Of a stretch of 64,000 nt of DNA, positions 1-8,246 are shown one piece after another. A model generated the notes under the pieces. The model searched no databases. It saw nothing but the letters and a program-made list of their open reading frames with translations, and was not told the DNA's origin. This DNA is from Provencibacterium sp. (GTDB lineage: Bacteria; Bacillota; Clostridia; Oscillospirales; Ruminococcaceae), in contig JAAWAN010000022.1 of the NCBI GenBank assembly GCA_022792175.1, forward strand, positions 186,001 through 250,000, read 5' to 3'. The position numbers were made by a program, and so were the translations under genes. The number at the start of each line of letters is the position of its first letter. Positions within the stretch are counted from its first letter, which is position 1.

Positions 1-1193
1 CCGCCGTTGGCAACAGCTATGAGATCACCCTCATCTTTATCGCCTTCGGCTTCGGGTGCAACATGGGCTGTTCGGTCATCGTTTCCCAGCTGTTCGGGGG
101 GAAACGCTTTTCCGAGCTGAAAACAGCGGTTTATACCGCCCTGATTGCCACCGGAGTTCTCTGCCTGCTGCTGATGAGCGGGGGGCTGCTTTTCTGCACC
201 CGGCTGCTGCAGGCCATCCATACCCCGGAGGATATTCTCGCCGATTCCCGGCTGTATCTCGATATCTATATCTGGAGCCTGCCGTTTGTCTTCTTTTATA
301 ATGTGGCGACCGGCATCTTCTCGGCGCTCGGCGATTCCAAAACTCCCTTTTGTTTTCTGGCGGCCTCATCGACCGCCAACATCGGGATGGATATCCTGTT
401 TGTAACCGCCTTTCAGATGGGGGTGGCGGGCGTTGCCTGGGCAACCTTTCTCTGCCAGGGGGTCAGCTGCCTGCTGGCGGTGCTGTTCGTCTGGAAGCGG
501 CTTGCCGCTATTGCGGATGAGGAGCAGGGGCCTGTGCCGATTTTCTCCTGGAATCTGTTTTTTCGCATTGCCCGCATTGCCATTCCCAGCATTCTGCAGC
601 AGAGCTTTATTTCGGTCGGAAACATCCTGCTGCAGGGGATTATCAACACCTTCGGCTCAGGCGTTATCGCGGGCTACTCGGCGGCGATTAAGCTCAACAA
701 TCTGGTCATTACCTCGCTGACCACCTTCGGCAACGGCATTTCCAACTTTACCGCGCAGAATGTCGGGGCTGGGAAGATGGAGCGCATCCGGGCCGGATTC
801 TCCGCAGGGCTGCGGCTGACATGGGGCATTTGCCTGCCGCTTTTTCTTGCCTGGTTTTTTGCGGGAAAGCTGCTGCTGCGTGTCTTTTTGGAGGACCCCT
901 CGGGGCTTGCGATGCAGACGGGGCTGGATATTCTGCACATCCTCTCCCCCTTCTATTTTGTCATCGGTACCAAGCTGATAGCGGATGGGGTACTGCGCGG
1001 TGCGGGCAGGATGAACGCCTTCATGGTCTCCACCTTTACCGACCTCATCCTGCGTGTATCGCTGGCAAAGCTCTTTTCCCTTTCGCTCGGGGCAGCAGGG
1101 ATCTGGCTGGCCTGGCCGGTCGGCTGGACGGTGGCGGCCATTCTCTCGCTGCTCTTTTACCGCCGCGGGGGATGGGAAAGGGATCTCGCTTAG
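1..1193 (+). CDS. MATE-family multidrug/solute exporter (5' truncated by the window edge)
   Basis: The reading frame is open from base 3, so the gene begins outside the window; an internal ATG at 63 should not be taken as the start. About 396 residues are visible, close to a full MATE protein of 440-460 residues, so only the first helices are missing. The protein is a chain of hydrophobic helices with MATE-like features: an early GCSVIVSQLFG segment and, in the second half, SFISVGNILLQ and NFTAQNVGAGK, matching the internal pseudo-repeat of the family. MATE proteins export cationic drugs or metabolites using a sodium or proton gradient. The stop codon overlaps the stop of the convergent cyclophilin gene. 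The substrate cannot be told from sequence. Confidence 0.9.
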   Translation, partial: AVGNSYEITLIFIAFGFGCNMGCSVIVSQLFGGKRFSELKTAVYTALIATGVLCLLLMSGGLLFCTRLLQAIHTPEDILADSRLYLDIYIWSLPFVFFYNVATGIFSALGDSKTPFCFLAASSTANIGMDILFVTAFQMGVAGVAWATFLCQGVSCLLAVLFVWKRLAAIADEEQGPVPIFSWNLFFRIARIAIPSILQQSFISVGNILLQGIINTFGSGVIAGYSAAIKLNNLVITSLTTFGNGISNFTAQNVGAGKMERIRAGFSAGLRLTWGICLPLFLAWFFAGKLLLRVFLEDPSGLAMQTGLDILHILSPFYFVIGTKLIADGVLRGAGRMNAFMVSTFTDLILRVSLAKLFSLSLGAAGIWLAWPVGWTVAAILSLLFYRRGGWERDLA

Positions 1194-1711
1194 CCGACCT
1201 TCTCCGGCTCAGGATAGCTTTCGCCAAAGGTTTCGGCGGTGAGCTTTTTTATCCGCTCGTCCGCCTTCGGGCGGTCGTTCCAGTCGCGCCGGACGCCGGC
1301 GATGCGCAGAGCCTCCTCCATCCCCTCGGTCACCTTGCCGAAGGCGGCATACTGCCCGTCGAGATGGGAGGCGTCAGCGACCATGATAAAAAACTGGCTG
1401 CCGGCGGAATCGGGGTCCATCGTCCGCGCCATCGAGAGAACGCCGGACGTATGCTTCAGATCATTTTTGCAGCCGTTTGCGGAAAACTCGCCTTTGATGC
1501 TGTAGCCGGGCCCGCCGGTGCCGTTGCCGTCCGGGTCGCCGCCCTGAATCATAAAGCCGGGGATGACGCGGTGGAAGATGGTGCCGTCATAAAACCCCTT
1601 TTGAACGAGCGAGAGGAAGTTGCGAACGGTGTTCGGGGCGGTTTCGGGATAGAGCTCCGCCCTGATAACGGCGCCGCTCTCCATTTCAATGCTGACAACG
1701 GGATTTTTCAT
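1190..1711 (-). CDS. Peptidyl-prolyl cis-trans isomerase, cyclophilin type
   Basis: This 173-residue protein is a single cyclophilin domain with no signal peptide, so it should act in the cytoplasm as a proline isomerase or folding helper. The core motifs are clear: FHRVIPGFMIQGGDP about one third in, GTGGPGYSIKGEF after it, and GVLSMART followed by SAGSQFFIM, which form the active-site floor. The length fits the small bacterial PpiB group. The start ATG follows an AGGAGGTAAG ribosome site. A sigma-A promoter lies upstream at 1771-1799, and an 8-bp-arm hairpin sits directly before the ribosome site. Its stop overlaps the convergent MATE stop. Confidence 0.95.
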   Translation of the reverse strand: MKNPVVSIEMESGAVIRAELYPETAPNTVRNFLSLVQKGFYDGTIFHRVIPGFMIQGGDPDGNGTGGPGYSIKGEFSANGCKNDLKHTSGVLSMARTMDPDSAGSQFFIMVADASHLDGQYAAFGKVTEGMEEALRIAGVRRDWNDRPKADERIKKLTAETFGESYPEPEKVG

Positions 1712-1727
1712 AAAACTTACCTCCTGT

Positions 1728-1749
1728 AAGGCCGGCTCTGACCGGCCTT
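1728..1749 (-). promoter_or_regulatory. Hairpin just upstream of the cyclophilin ribosome site
   Basis: AAGGCCGG (1728-1735) and CCGGCCTT (1742-1749) form a perfect 8-bp stem with a 6-base loop. It lies in the leader of the cyclophilin mRNA and ends two bases before AGGAGG. On the plus strand it is followed by TTTTATT, so it could also stop plus-strand transcription. No known riboswitch is recognised. Confidence 0.45.
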
Positions 1750-1770
1750 TTATTCATAAACAGCACCTTT

Positions 1771-1799
1771 ATGATAGCGGATTTCAGAAAGGAACGCAA
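1771..1799 (-). promoter_or_regulatory. Sigma-A promoter of the cyclophilin gene
   Basis: On the minus strand TTGCGT (1794-1799) and TATCAT (1771-1776) are separated by exactly 17 bases and lie about 60 bases before the start codon. Confidence 0.55.
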
Positions 1800-1919
1800 C
1801 CGCTTTTCTTCGGGTTTGTCTGTTAAAAGAGTTTTTCCCGGGAAAAGGGAGAAGGGCGAAAAAAGGGGACGGCACTGCGGCGGGCAGAACAACAATTCTC
1901 TGCGCAGGAATATTTTTTG

Positions 1920-1948
1920 TTTACAGAAGCGATGGAAAATAGTATGAT
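1920..1948 (+). promoter_or_regulatory. Sigma-A promoter of the phenylacetate-CoA ligase gene
   Basis: TTTACA (1920-1925) and TATGAT (1943-1948) are spaced by 17 bases, about 70 bases before the start codon. Confidence 0.55.
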
Positions 1949-2019
1949 AAAAGCGATCCATTCGCATCTGGGACACGGCCGCTGCCGTTTTTACAGAATG
2001 CGGCAAAAGAAAGGGATTG

Positions 2020-3327
2020 ATGAAAATGGGAAACTATTTCCAGCCGGAAATCGAGTGCGCATCGCCCGAGCAGATTCGCTCCTGGCAGGATGAGCGCCTC
2101 GTCAAAACCGTTCGCCATGTCTACCAGAATGTTCCCTACTATCGCAGCCTGATGGAGAAAAAGGGGATTACGCCGGAGGATATCCGCTCGGTGGATGATC
2201 TGCACAAGCTGCCGTTTTTAACCAAGGATGATCTGCGCGACGCCTACCCCTACGGACTTCTGGCCATGCCGCTTTCCGACTGCGTGCGCATCCAGTCCAC
2301 CAGCGGAACGACCGGCAGGCGGGTGGTCGCCTTTTACACCCAGCACGACATCGATCTCTGGGATGAGTGCTGCGCACGCGCGATTGTCGCCGCGGGCGGG
2401 ACGAAGGAGGATGTTGTGCATGTCTGCTATGGATATGGCCTTTTTACCGGCGGTCCCGGCCTCAACGGCGGCTCCCACAAGGTGGGCTCGCTGACGCTGC
2501 CGATGTCCTCCGGCAACACCGAGCGGCAGATTCAGTTTATGGTTGACCTCGGTTCCACCATTCTCTGCTGCACCCCTTCCTATGCGGCCTATCTGGCCGA
2601 GAGTATTCATGAAAGAGGGCTGCGGGATAAAATCAAACTCCGGGCCGGCATCTTCGGTGCAGAGGCCTGGAGCGAGGAAATGCGCCGGGATATTCAGGAT
2701 AAGCTTGGCATCAAGGCCTATGATATCTATGGGCTGACCGAAATTTCCGGCCCTGGTGTTTCCTTTGAGTGCAGCGAGCAGACCGGCATGCACATCAACG
2801 AGGATCACTTTATCGCCGAAATCATCAACCCGGAGACCGGCGAGGTGCTGCCGGACGGGGAAAAGGGCGAGCTGGTCTTTACCAGCATTAGCAAAGAGGC
2901 CTTCCCGCTGCTGCGCTACCGCACGCGCGATATCTGCGTGCTTTCCCGCAAAAAGTGCTCCTGCGGGCGTACCCATGTGAAGATGTCGAAGCCCATGGGC
3001 CGCAGCGACGATATGCTGATTATCAAGGGGGTCAACGTCTTCCCCTCTCAGATTGAAACGGTGCTGCTCAACAAGGGCTATCCGGCCAACTACCAGATTG
3101 TCGTCACCCGCGTGAACAATAGCGATAAGCTGGAGGTTCAGGTGGAGATGACGCCGGAGATGTTCTCCGATTCGCTCGGCGAAATTTCGGGGCGCGAGAA
3201 GGAACTGGTGGATGCGCTCAAGGCGATGCTCGGCATCTATGCGGATGTCCATCTGGTAGCGCCCAAGACGATTACCCGCAGTGAGGGCAAGGCCGTTCGG
3301 GTAATCGATAAGCGCAAGCTCTATTAA
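2020..3327 (+). CDS. paaK: Phenylacetate-CoA ligase (adenylate-forming)
   Basis: This roughly 435-residue enzyme belongs to the PaaK group, which activates aryl acetates to CoA thioesters through an acyl-adenylate. Visible motifs in order are the phosphate loop QSTSGTTGRR near residue 93, the adenine-binding DIYGLTEISGPG near residue 235, LLRYRTRDI near residue 300 and the GRSDDMLIIKGVNVFPSQIE hinge near residue 330. The C-terminal small domain is complete. ATG at 2020 is preferred over a TTG three bases upstream because of the AAAGAAAGGG ribosome site. The ACT-domain gene follows on the same strand. In anaerobic Firmicutes such pairs usually salvage aryl acids made from aromatic amino acids; no indolepyruvate oxidoreductase is in view. 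Confidence 0.92.
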   Translation: MKMGNYFQPEIECASPEQIRSWQDERLVKTVRHVYQNVPYYRSLMEKKGITPEDIRSVDDLHKLPFLTKDDLRDAYPYGLLAMPLSDCVRIQSTSGTTGRRVVAFYTQHDIDLWDECCARAIVAAGGTKEDVVHVCYGYGLFTGGPGLNGGSHKVGSLTLPMSSGNTERQIQFMVDLGSTILCCTPSYAAYLAESIHERGLRDKIKLRAGIFGAEAWSEEMRRDIQDKLGIKAYDIYGLTEISGPGVSFECSEQTGMHINEDHFIAEIINPETGEVLPDGEKGELVFTSISKEAFPLLRYRTRDICVLSRKKCSCGRTHVKMSKPMGRSDDMLIIKGVNVFPSQIETVLLNKGYPANYQIVVTRVNNSDKLEVQVEMTPEMFSDSLGEISGREKELVDALKAMLGIYADVHLVAPKTITRSEGKAVRVIDKRKLY

Positions 3328-3450
3328 TCCGGTTTTGGCCGCCCCTGTCCGCCGCTTTTGGCGGATGCGCCGCCCAAGGCCGCTCTCCTCCCCTCTTTTC
3401 TGCGGGAGGGCGGTAAAATTTTTGGAGCGAGAGAAAGGAAGGTTATCCGC

Positions 3451-3882
3451 ATGACGGTAAAGCAGATCTCCGTATTCGTAGAAAACAGGCCGAGCACCTT
3501 AGCCAGCTTTGCAAAGGTGCTGGCCGAAAACGGGATTGATATCCGCGCGCTCTCCATTTCGGAAACGCGGGATTTCGGAATCCTGCGCATTATCGTAGAC
3601 GATTCCTATAAAACGGCCTGCGTACTCAAGGACGCGGGCTATGTCTGCTCAATCACGCCGGTGCTGGCCGCCGAGCTTACCGATGAGCCGGGCAGCCTCT
3701 ATAAGATTCTGGACATTCTGAGCCGGCACGATATCAACCTCGAATATACCTATGCCTTTATTACCCGCAAAAAGGATGTGGCCTATATGATTATCCGCGT
3801 GGAGGATAACGAGAAGGCTGCCGATATTCTGGCGGAAAACGGCGTGCGCCTGGTTTCCCAGGAGGAGCTGCACTTAAAGTAA
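3451..3882 (+). CDS. Tandem ACT-domain amino-acid-binding protein
   Basis: This 143-residue protein consists of two ACT domains, roughly residues 1-70 and 71-143, with no catalytic domain. Each has the beta-alpha-beta pattern and a ligand-loop motif: FVENRPSTLASFAKVL in the first and DEPGSLYKILDIL in the second. ATG at 3451 was chosen because AAAGGAAGG lies just upstream; the frame is open further 5' but has no ribosome site there. Genes of this kind often follow paaK, and a sensor role for an aromatic or branched amino acid is the usual inference. The gene lies 123 bp after paaK with no promoter seen between, so the two are probably co-transcribed. Confidence 0.88.
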   Translation: MTVKQISVFVENRPSTLASFAKVLAENGIDIRALSISETRDFGILRIIVDDSYKTACVLKDAGYVCSITPVLAAELTDEPGSLYKILDILSRHDINLEYTYAFITRKKDVAYMIIRVEDNEKAADILAENGVRLVSQEELHLK

Positions 3883-3902
3883 GAAAACGCTTTCAAAAAG
3901 GG

Positions 3903-3939
3903 AAAGGTCCGCTGCAGCTCTATTCTGCAGCGGACCTTT
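3903..3939. terminator. Bidirectional intrinsic terminator after the ACT gene
   Basis: AAAGGTCCGCTGCAG (3903-3917) pairs perfectly with CTGCAGCGGACCTTT (3925-3939) around a 7-base loop, followed by T-rich sequence. The stop codon of the convergent HEPN gene lies inside the loop, so the hairpin serves both strands. Confidence 0.8.
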
Positions 3940-4396
3940 TATCTTCTCCCGGAAGGCCGGAAAAGCGGGAGGTGCGCTCAAAATGCGCGTCTATTTTTTG
4001 GCAGATGAACATAAACATCTCATAAGCCATGTCATAGGCCTCGCAAACGCGGGCATAATCAAAGGATTCATAGAGGTCAGAGGGGTAGCGCGTTTCAATA
4101 TAGCAGTGAGTAAGGGAGGCGCTCTCATCAAACCAGTCGGAAAATTTGCGGTCATAGCGCAGCGCCTGCCGGCACAGCCAGGTGAGATTGTGCCCGTCGT
4201 GCAGCTGGCCGCTGCAGAGCAGGATATAGGCCTTGAGCGCCTTTTCCACCGCCTGCTGGCAGTGAAATCCCGCCCCGTCGTAGCAGTGCTCATCCTCCCG
4301 CAGCGCGCGGGCGCAGAGCAGGTCGCCGCCCGCCTTGTCGAGCCATTCATCATACTGCCGGCTGTCGGCGCGCTCAGGCTTTGGCAATAAGCTCAC
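3920..4396 (-). CDS. HEPN-domain protein, partner of the adjacent nucleotidyltransferase
   Basis: The protein is a HEPN four-helix bundle of about 158 residues. Typical features are QYDEWLDKAGGDL at the N-terminus, the HCQQAVEKALKAYILL helix and an ETRYP motif before the last helices. The expected HEPN RNase motif (Arg, 4-6 residues, His) is not obvious, so nuclease activity is uncertain. No ATG begins the domain; GTG at 4396 is the best start, with TTG at 4387 as an alternative. The frame remains open to 4483, but that part only mirrors the upstream gene. It overlaps the end of the nucleotidyltransferase gene, which implies translational coupling. HEPN/MNT pairs are commonly toxin-antitoxin modules; that role is inference here. 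Confidence 0.75.
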   Translation of the reverse strand: MSLLPKPERADSRQYDEWLDKAGGDLLCARALREDEHCYDGAGFHCQQAVEKALKAYILLCSGQLHDGHNLTWLCRQALRYDRKFSDWFDESASLTHCYIETRYPSDLYESFDYARVCEAYDMAYEMFMFICQKIDAHFERTSRFSGLPGEDKRSAAE

Positions 4397-4682
4397 ATCC
4401 CGTCCGCTGAATTCTCTGTGCGAAGGAGCCCTCGCGCGAAAGCGCCTCTTCCCATTCCCCGGGGGTGTAGATAAGCACGTCAAAGGGCGGCAGCCCCTCG
4501 GCCCGGGAGAAAATTTCCCGCTGGGCCGCCCGCTTATCGGTGACCCCGGCGACCATGCAGAGCTTGAAGGAGGCGGTTTCGCCGGAAAGGTCTGTTTTGC
4601 GCGAGAAGAGAATCAGCCTTTTGGGAGAGAAGCGTTCGTTGAGCATACGCGCCGTCTGCCGGATAAATTCCAATCTGGACAC
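4374..4682 (-). CDS. MNT-like nucleotidyltransferase-fold protein lacking the catalytic motif
   Basis: This 102-residue protein has the length and layout of a minimal nucleotidyltransferase: an N-terminal helix, a KRLILF strand near residue 21, and a later PFDVLIYTPGEWEE segment near residue 67. In active enzymes the strand runs into a Gly-Ser loop and an Asp-x-Asp pair. Here the corresponding stretch is FSRKTDLSGETASFKLCMV, with neither GS nor DxD; only the third acidic residue, Asp69, may remain. The reading frame is intact and coupled to the HEPN gene, so the change looks like a divergent maintained type rather than decay. It may act as a binding-only antitoxin; that is inference. Confidence 0.65.
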   Translation of the reverse strand: MSRLEFIRQTARMLNERFSPKRLILFSRKTDLSGETASFKLCMVAGVTDKRAAQREIFSRAEGLPPFDVLIYTPGEWEEALSREGSFAQRIQRTGCELIAKA

Positions 4683-4780
4683 GCCCTTTCTGCGGCAGTC
4701 TGCCGCCCTGCAGTTTTATAAAGGGTACCCAGCATAAAACCGCGGCAGAATAAGCCTCTGATTTTCGTTTTTTAGTTTGT

Positions 4781-4811
4781 GCATTTTATCCTGCAAAATG
4801 CGATAAAATGC
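4781..4811. repeat. Inverted repeat upstream of the plsY promoter
   Basis: GCATTTTATC (4781-4790) and GATAAAATGC (4802-4811) are perfect inverted repeats with an 11-base centre, ending 9 bases before the plsY -35 box. It could be an operator or a promoter-proximal hairpin. Confidence 0.5.
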
Positions 4812-4819
4812 AGAAGCGG

Positions 4820-4848
4820 TTGCATTTGCAGCGCAGGCCTGTTACAAT
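4820..4848 (+). promoter_or_regulatory. Sigma-A promoter of plsY
   Basis: TTGCAT (4820-4825) and TACAAT (4843-4848) are separated by 17 bases, about 70 bases before the TTG start. Confidence 0.65.
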
Positions 4849-4916
4849 GAAGACGGCAGATGTCGGATTTTGAGAGAAAAAAGGCGAACCGGCAGAAATG
4901 GTAGGAGGGATTTTAC

Positions 4917-5555
4917 TTGGGAAAGATTTTTTTAGGCGTGGCGCTCTGCCTGCTGGAGGGCTATCTGTTGGGGAGCTTAAACTTTTCGATTATCGTCTCC
5001 CGTGTCTTTAAAGGGGAGGATATCCGCAACTTCGGTAGCAAAAATGCGGGGATGACCAACATCCTGCGCACCTATGGCAAGAAATATGCCTTTATGTGTG
5101 GCGCGGGGGATTTCTGCAAGGGGCTGCTGGCGGTGCTCCTCGGGCGGCTCATCTTTCTTCTGCTGGGTCTGGCGGTGTTTGATGCCGGCTATCCGGCCGG
5201 GATTGCCGCCATGCTTGGCCACCTTTTCCCGCTTTATTTTGGCTTCAAGGGCGGCAAGGGGGTGCTGACCGGCCTGGGCGTGATGGTGACACTCAGCCCG
5301 GTGACCTTTATCTGCGTGCTGGCGGTGGCGTTCCCACTTTTGTATTTTACCCGCATTGTGTCGCTGGCCTCGATTACCGGCGCCATTCTCTACCCGTTTT
5401 TTACGGTGATTGTCCACAAGCTGCAGGGCCGCCCCTCGCTGCTGGATGGGCTGTTTGCCACTGTCTGCGGCGCAATCGTCCTTTATATGCACCGGGCGAA
5501 CATCAGGCGGCTGTTAAACGGGACCGAATACCGCTTTGGGCAGAAGAAGGAGTAA
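4917..5555 (+). CDS. plsY: Glycerol-3-phosphate acyltransferase PlsY
   Basis: This 212-residue integral membrane protein has the PlsY signatures: GSKNAGMTNILRTYG near residue 40 and FKGGKGVLTGLG near residue 110, the latter matching the GGKG active-site loop. PlsY transfers an acyl group from acyl-phosphate to glycerol-3-phosphate, the first step of phospholipid synthesis in most Gram-positive bacteria. About five hydrophobic segments are visible, as expected. The start is TTG at 4917, fixed by AGGAGGG at 4903-4909. The C-terminus is short and basic. It appears to be a single-gene unit. Confidence 0.95.
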   Translation: MGKIFLGVALCLLEGYLLGSLNFSIIVSRVFKGEDIRNFGSKNAGMTNILRTYGKKYAFMCGAGDFCKGLLAVLLGRLIFLLLGLAVFDAGYPAGIAAMLGHLFPLYFGFKGGKGVLTGLGVMVTLSPVTFICVLAVAFPLLYFTRIVSLASITGAILYPFFTVIVHKLQGRPSLLDGLFATVCGAIVLYMHRANIRRLLNGTEYRFGQKKE

Positions 5556-5675
5556 GTGCTTTTGTTCCGGCTGCTTGGGCAGGACGATGGAGCTGAGCGG
5601 TCCATAGAGAATTTTTGTAAATTTTTATCTTGTAATGTGGGAAAAGTTGTAATATAGCATTACAGGTATTATTAA

Positions 5676-6569
5676 TATAAAGTATATATTTTTGTTCTGC
5701 TGTTTCTTCCGCTCTGCCTTATCGGATACTTCTTACTGAATCATTTACGTCTTTACCATGTCGGGCAGATTTTTCTTCTTGTAATGTCGCTGTATTTTTA
5801 TGGCTATTTTAATCCAAAGTATCTGTGGATTATTTTGATTAGTATTTTATTTAATTTTGCAGTCTATCGTATCCTGGGGCGGATTTCTTTATCTGCTTCA
5901 AGAAAAATATTTCTGGTTTTGGCAGTTTTATTTAATTTGGGAATACTTTTCTATTTCAAATATTTTGATTTTTATCTAGAAAATGTTAATGCCCTATTTC
6001 GTACGAATTTTGTCTTAAAAAAATTAGTTCTCCCTCTGGGGATCAGTTTTTTCACTTTTCAACAGCTTTCCTTTGTAATCGATGCCTACAAAGGCAAAGT
6101 TCCAAAATATGACTTGATATGTTATGCATCATTCGTAACTTTTTTTCCTCAATTAATTGCTGGACCCATTGTGACGCACGATGAACTGGTACCACAATTC
6201 TTTAATCATGATAAGAAGGCCTTTAGTTGGGAACATTTTTCGCAGGGTGTTTATCTTTTCCAGATTGGCCTCTCTAAAAAAGTGCTTATTGCAGATGTTT
6301 TTGGAAACGCAGTCAACTGGGGATTTTCTAATATTGACAAGTTGGACAGCACCAATGCAATTCTTACGGTTCTAGCCTATACGATTCAAATTTATTTCGA
6401 TTTTAGCGGTTATTGCGATATGGCATCCGGTGTTGGAAGAATGATGAATCTGGAACTGCCAGTTAACTTTGACTCTCCTTATAAAGCGTTGACCATTATA
6501 GAATTTTGGGAACGATGGCATATAACGCTCACCCGATTTTTTACCCGATATATCTATATTCCTTTTTAA
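5676..6569 (+). pseudogene. MBOAT O-acyltransferase (AlgI/DltB-like) fragment, broken at both ends
   Basis: The frame is open from 5676, just after a TAA, to 6569 and encodes about 297 residues of an MBOAT membrane acyltransferase. The N-terminal half is recognisable: LLFLPLCLIGYFLL, then MSLYFYGYFNPKYLW, LPLGISFFTFQQLSF, FFPQLIAGPI, YFDFSGYCDMA and FWERWHITLTRF with the first family histidine. Full proteins have about 470 residues. Here the sequence stops at RYIYIPF, where a conserved glycine-rich loop normally follows, and no ATG precedes the first helix. An ATG at 5784 would skip the first helix. The DNA is much richer in A and T than its neighbours. It looks like a horizontally acquired remnant wedged between plsY and an ABC operon terminator. 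Confidence 0.8.
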
Positions 6570-6570
6570 A

Positions 6571-6614
6571 AAATTCCGGACCGCAAAGCTGAACATCTTT
6601 GCGGTCCGGAATTT
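6571..6614 (-). terminator. Intrinsic terminator of the GntR/ABC operon
   Basis: Two perfect 18-base arms (6571-6588 and 6597-6614) with an 8-base loop are A-rich and T-rich at their ends, so it can stop transcription on either strand. It begins directly after the TAA of the MBOAT fragment. Confidence 0.85.
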
Positions 6615-6634
6615 TTGACCGGCCTGCTATGGAC

Positions 6635-7474
6635 CTATTCCAGATTGAGTCTCTTCTGCAGCAGCTGGTTGGAGAGGATAAAGCAGACGGCGCCGAGCAG
6701 CGCACACCAGAGGATAACCACCCATAATCCGCTGTGAATGAGGGCGATGGCATGATCATTCGCCCATCTGCCCGGGAAATCGATGTGATCCAGGGTTGTG
6801 CCGGCGGCCCAGGTGACAAAGGCGGTGACAATCTGAAAGGCAGTGTTGAGCGCAAGGAACGCGCCGAACGCGCCGAGTAGCTTGTGCGAGCTCCAGAGCT
6901 GGCCGACCGTGATGGCGGCATAGGTGAGCAGGATGAAGTCGCACAGGCAGACGAGCAGCAGGATACCCACCTCGAAGAGGGCAAGGAAGTTGTGGAAGGT
7001 CTGCGTGCTGTCCGCTGTTTTCAGTGCGCCCGGGATTTCCATAAAGATATGGACGATGTCCTCTATCCCGGCCGCCAGCAGCAGGCAGGCGAGAACCGTT
7101 ACAATCCCGCTGACGATGAGCCACATGCCGGAAATCACCATCTTGCTGGTAATGAGCTGCCAGGGCTTCACCGGCAGGGTGAACATCAGGTACCCCTCAT
7201 CCCCCAGAAGGTTTTTGTAGTAGCGCTGAATCATGACAATCACCGTCAGCGCGAAGATGGCGCAGATGAGAAAGACGAAGATAACCGCTGAGAGGATGCG
7301 GACGATTTCAATCGGCAGCCCCTTGTCGTTCTGGCGCAGCGTATCCAGCATTCTGTCCACGCGGCTGCTGTAAAAAATCCGGTTTAAGACCGAGAGAACC
7401 AGCAGCGCGCCGAAAAAGGGAAGAAAAATGCGGGCAGTAGCGCGCAGCTCATACTTCATCAGTTTTTTCAGCAT
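6635..7474 (-). CDS. ABC transporter permease (ABC-2 type)
   Basis: This 279-residue protein has six predicted membrane segments, with a large extracytoplasmic loop after the first, around residues 35-50. It starts MLKKLMKYELRATARIF, as permeases of the YtrC/BcrB-like type often do. Its start overlaps the end of the ATP-binding gene by 7 bp, so the two subunits are translationally coupled. With a YtrA-type GntR regulator upstream, the set resembles systems that answer cell-wall stress or peptide antibiotics. The transported substrate is unknown. Confidence 0.85.
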   Translation of the reverse strand: MLKKLMKYELRATARIFLPFFGALLVLSVLNRIFYSSRVDRMLDTLRQNDKGLPIEIVRILSAVIFVFLICAIFALTVIVMIQRYYKNLLGDEGYLMFTLPVKPWQLITSKMVISGMWLIVSGIVTVLACLLLAAGIEDIVHIFMEIPGALKTADSTQTFHNFLALFEVGILLLVCLCDFILLTYAAITVGQLWSSHKLLGAFGAFLALNTAFQIVTAFVTWAAGTTLDHIDFPGRWANDHAIALIHSGLWVVILWCALLGAVCFILSNQLLQKRLNLE

Positions 7475-8166
7475 TTGAATACCTCCCTGAAAAGCGCGTC
7501 CACGCTCATTCCGCGTTCCTCCCGGATGGCATCGACTGAGGAGGAGAGAGCAATACGCCCGTTTTCGATGAAAACAACGTCATCGAGTACCCGTTCCACA
7601 TCCGCAATCAGATGGGTGGAGATGACGACGGCCGCCTCCTCCGAGTAGTTGCCGATGATGGTGGAGAGGATATAGTCCCGCGTAGCTGGGTCGACGCCGC
7701 CAATCGGCTCATCAAGCAGATAGAGGCTGGCGCTGCGGCTCATGACCAGAATCAGCTGCACCTTCTCCTTGGTGCCCTTGCTCATTGTTTTCAGCCGGTC
7801 GGCCGGATTGATCGAAAGCCGCGCGAGCATCTCCAGCGCCTTCACCCGGTCAAAGTTGCGATAAAAATCTGCGAACAGGTCGATGATATCGTTGACCTTC
7901 ATCCAGTCCCCCAGATAGGGGCGGTCGGGCAGGTAGCTGACCAGCTCCTTGGTTTCAACGCCGGGCGCTTTCCCGTCAATCAGAATCTGCCCGGCGCTCG
8001 GAGAGAGCAGGCCGGTCGCGAGCTTGATGAGGGTGGTTTTCCCGCTGCCGTTCGGGCCGAGCAGCCCGACAATCCGCCCGCGCTCTACTTTCAGGTCTAC
8101 CGAGGCGAGCGCCTGTTTACTGCCATAGCGCTTGCCGAGCACCCTGCATTCCAGTATGGGTTCCAT
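7468..8166 (-). CDS. ABC transporter ATP-binding protein
   Basis: This 232-residue ATPase has Walker A GLLGPNGSGKTT near residue 35, a modified signature segment MSKGTKEKVQLI near residue 128 and Walker B LYLLDEPIGGVDP near residue 150, followed by a switch histidine in VISTHL. The signature is SKGTKEK rather than LSGGQ, which is usual for this YtrB-like exporter group. It is the energising subunit for the permease that overlaps its 3' end. The gntR gene lies 178 bp upstream on the same strand, with a short palindrome in the gap. Confidence 0.93.
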   Translation of the reverse strand: MEPILECRVLGKRYGSKQALASVDLKVERGRIVGLLGPNGSGKTTLIKLATGLLSPSAGQILIDGKAPGVETKELVSYLPDRPYLGDWMKVNDIIDLFADFYRNFDRVKALEMLARLSINPADRLKTMSKGTKEKVQLILVMSRSASLYLLDEPIGGVDPATRDYILSTIIGNYSEEAAVVISTHLIADVERVLDDVVFIENGRIALSSSVDAIREERGMSVDALFREVFKC

Positions 8167-8246
8167 CTGTCCCCTTCCCTTCTTGTTGAAATGATCCCTG
8201 CAAAAAGGGCCGCCTTTTTATTACACGGCGCCTTAACCTCTGCAGG

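Larger units (their letters stand above)
1712..2019. other. Divergent intergenic region between the cyclophilin and paaK genes
   Basis: This 308-bp stretch holds the cyclophilin leader hairpin and promoter, the paaK promoter and the paaK ribosome site AAAGAAAGGG (2005-2015 region). I see no further gene. A short frame beginning MNKRPVRAG overlaps the cyclophilin start but has no independent support. Confidence 0.6.

Noticed and set aside
1686-2006. Leader peptide overlapping the cyclophilin start
   Set aside because: The frame MNKRPVRAGLTGG overlaps the hairpin and start codon but has no clear ribosome site and no matching regulatory logic.
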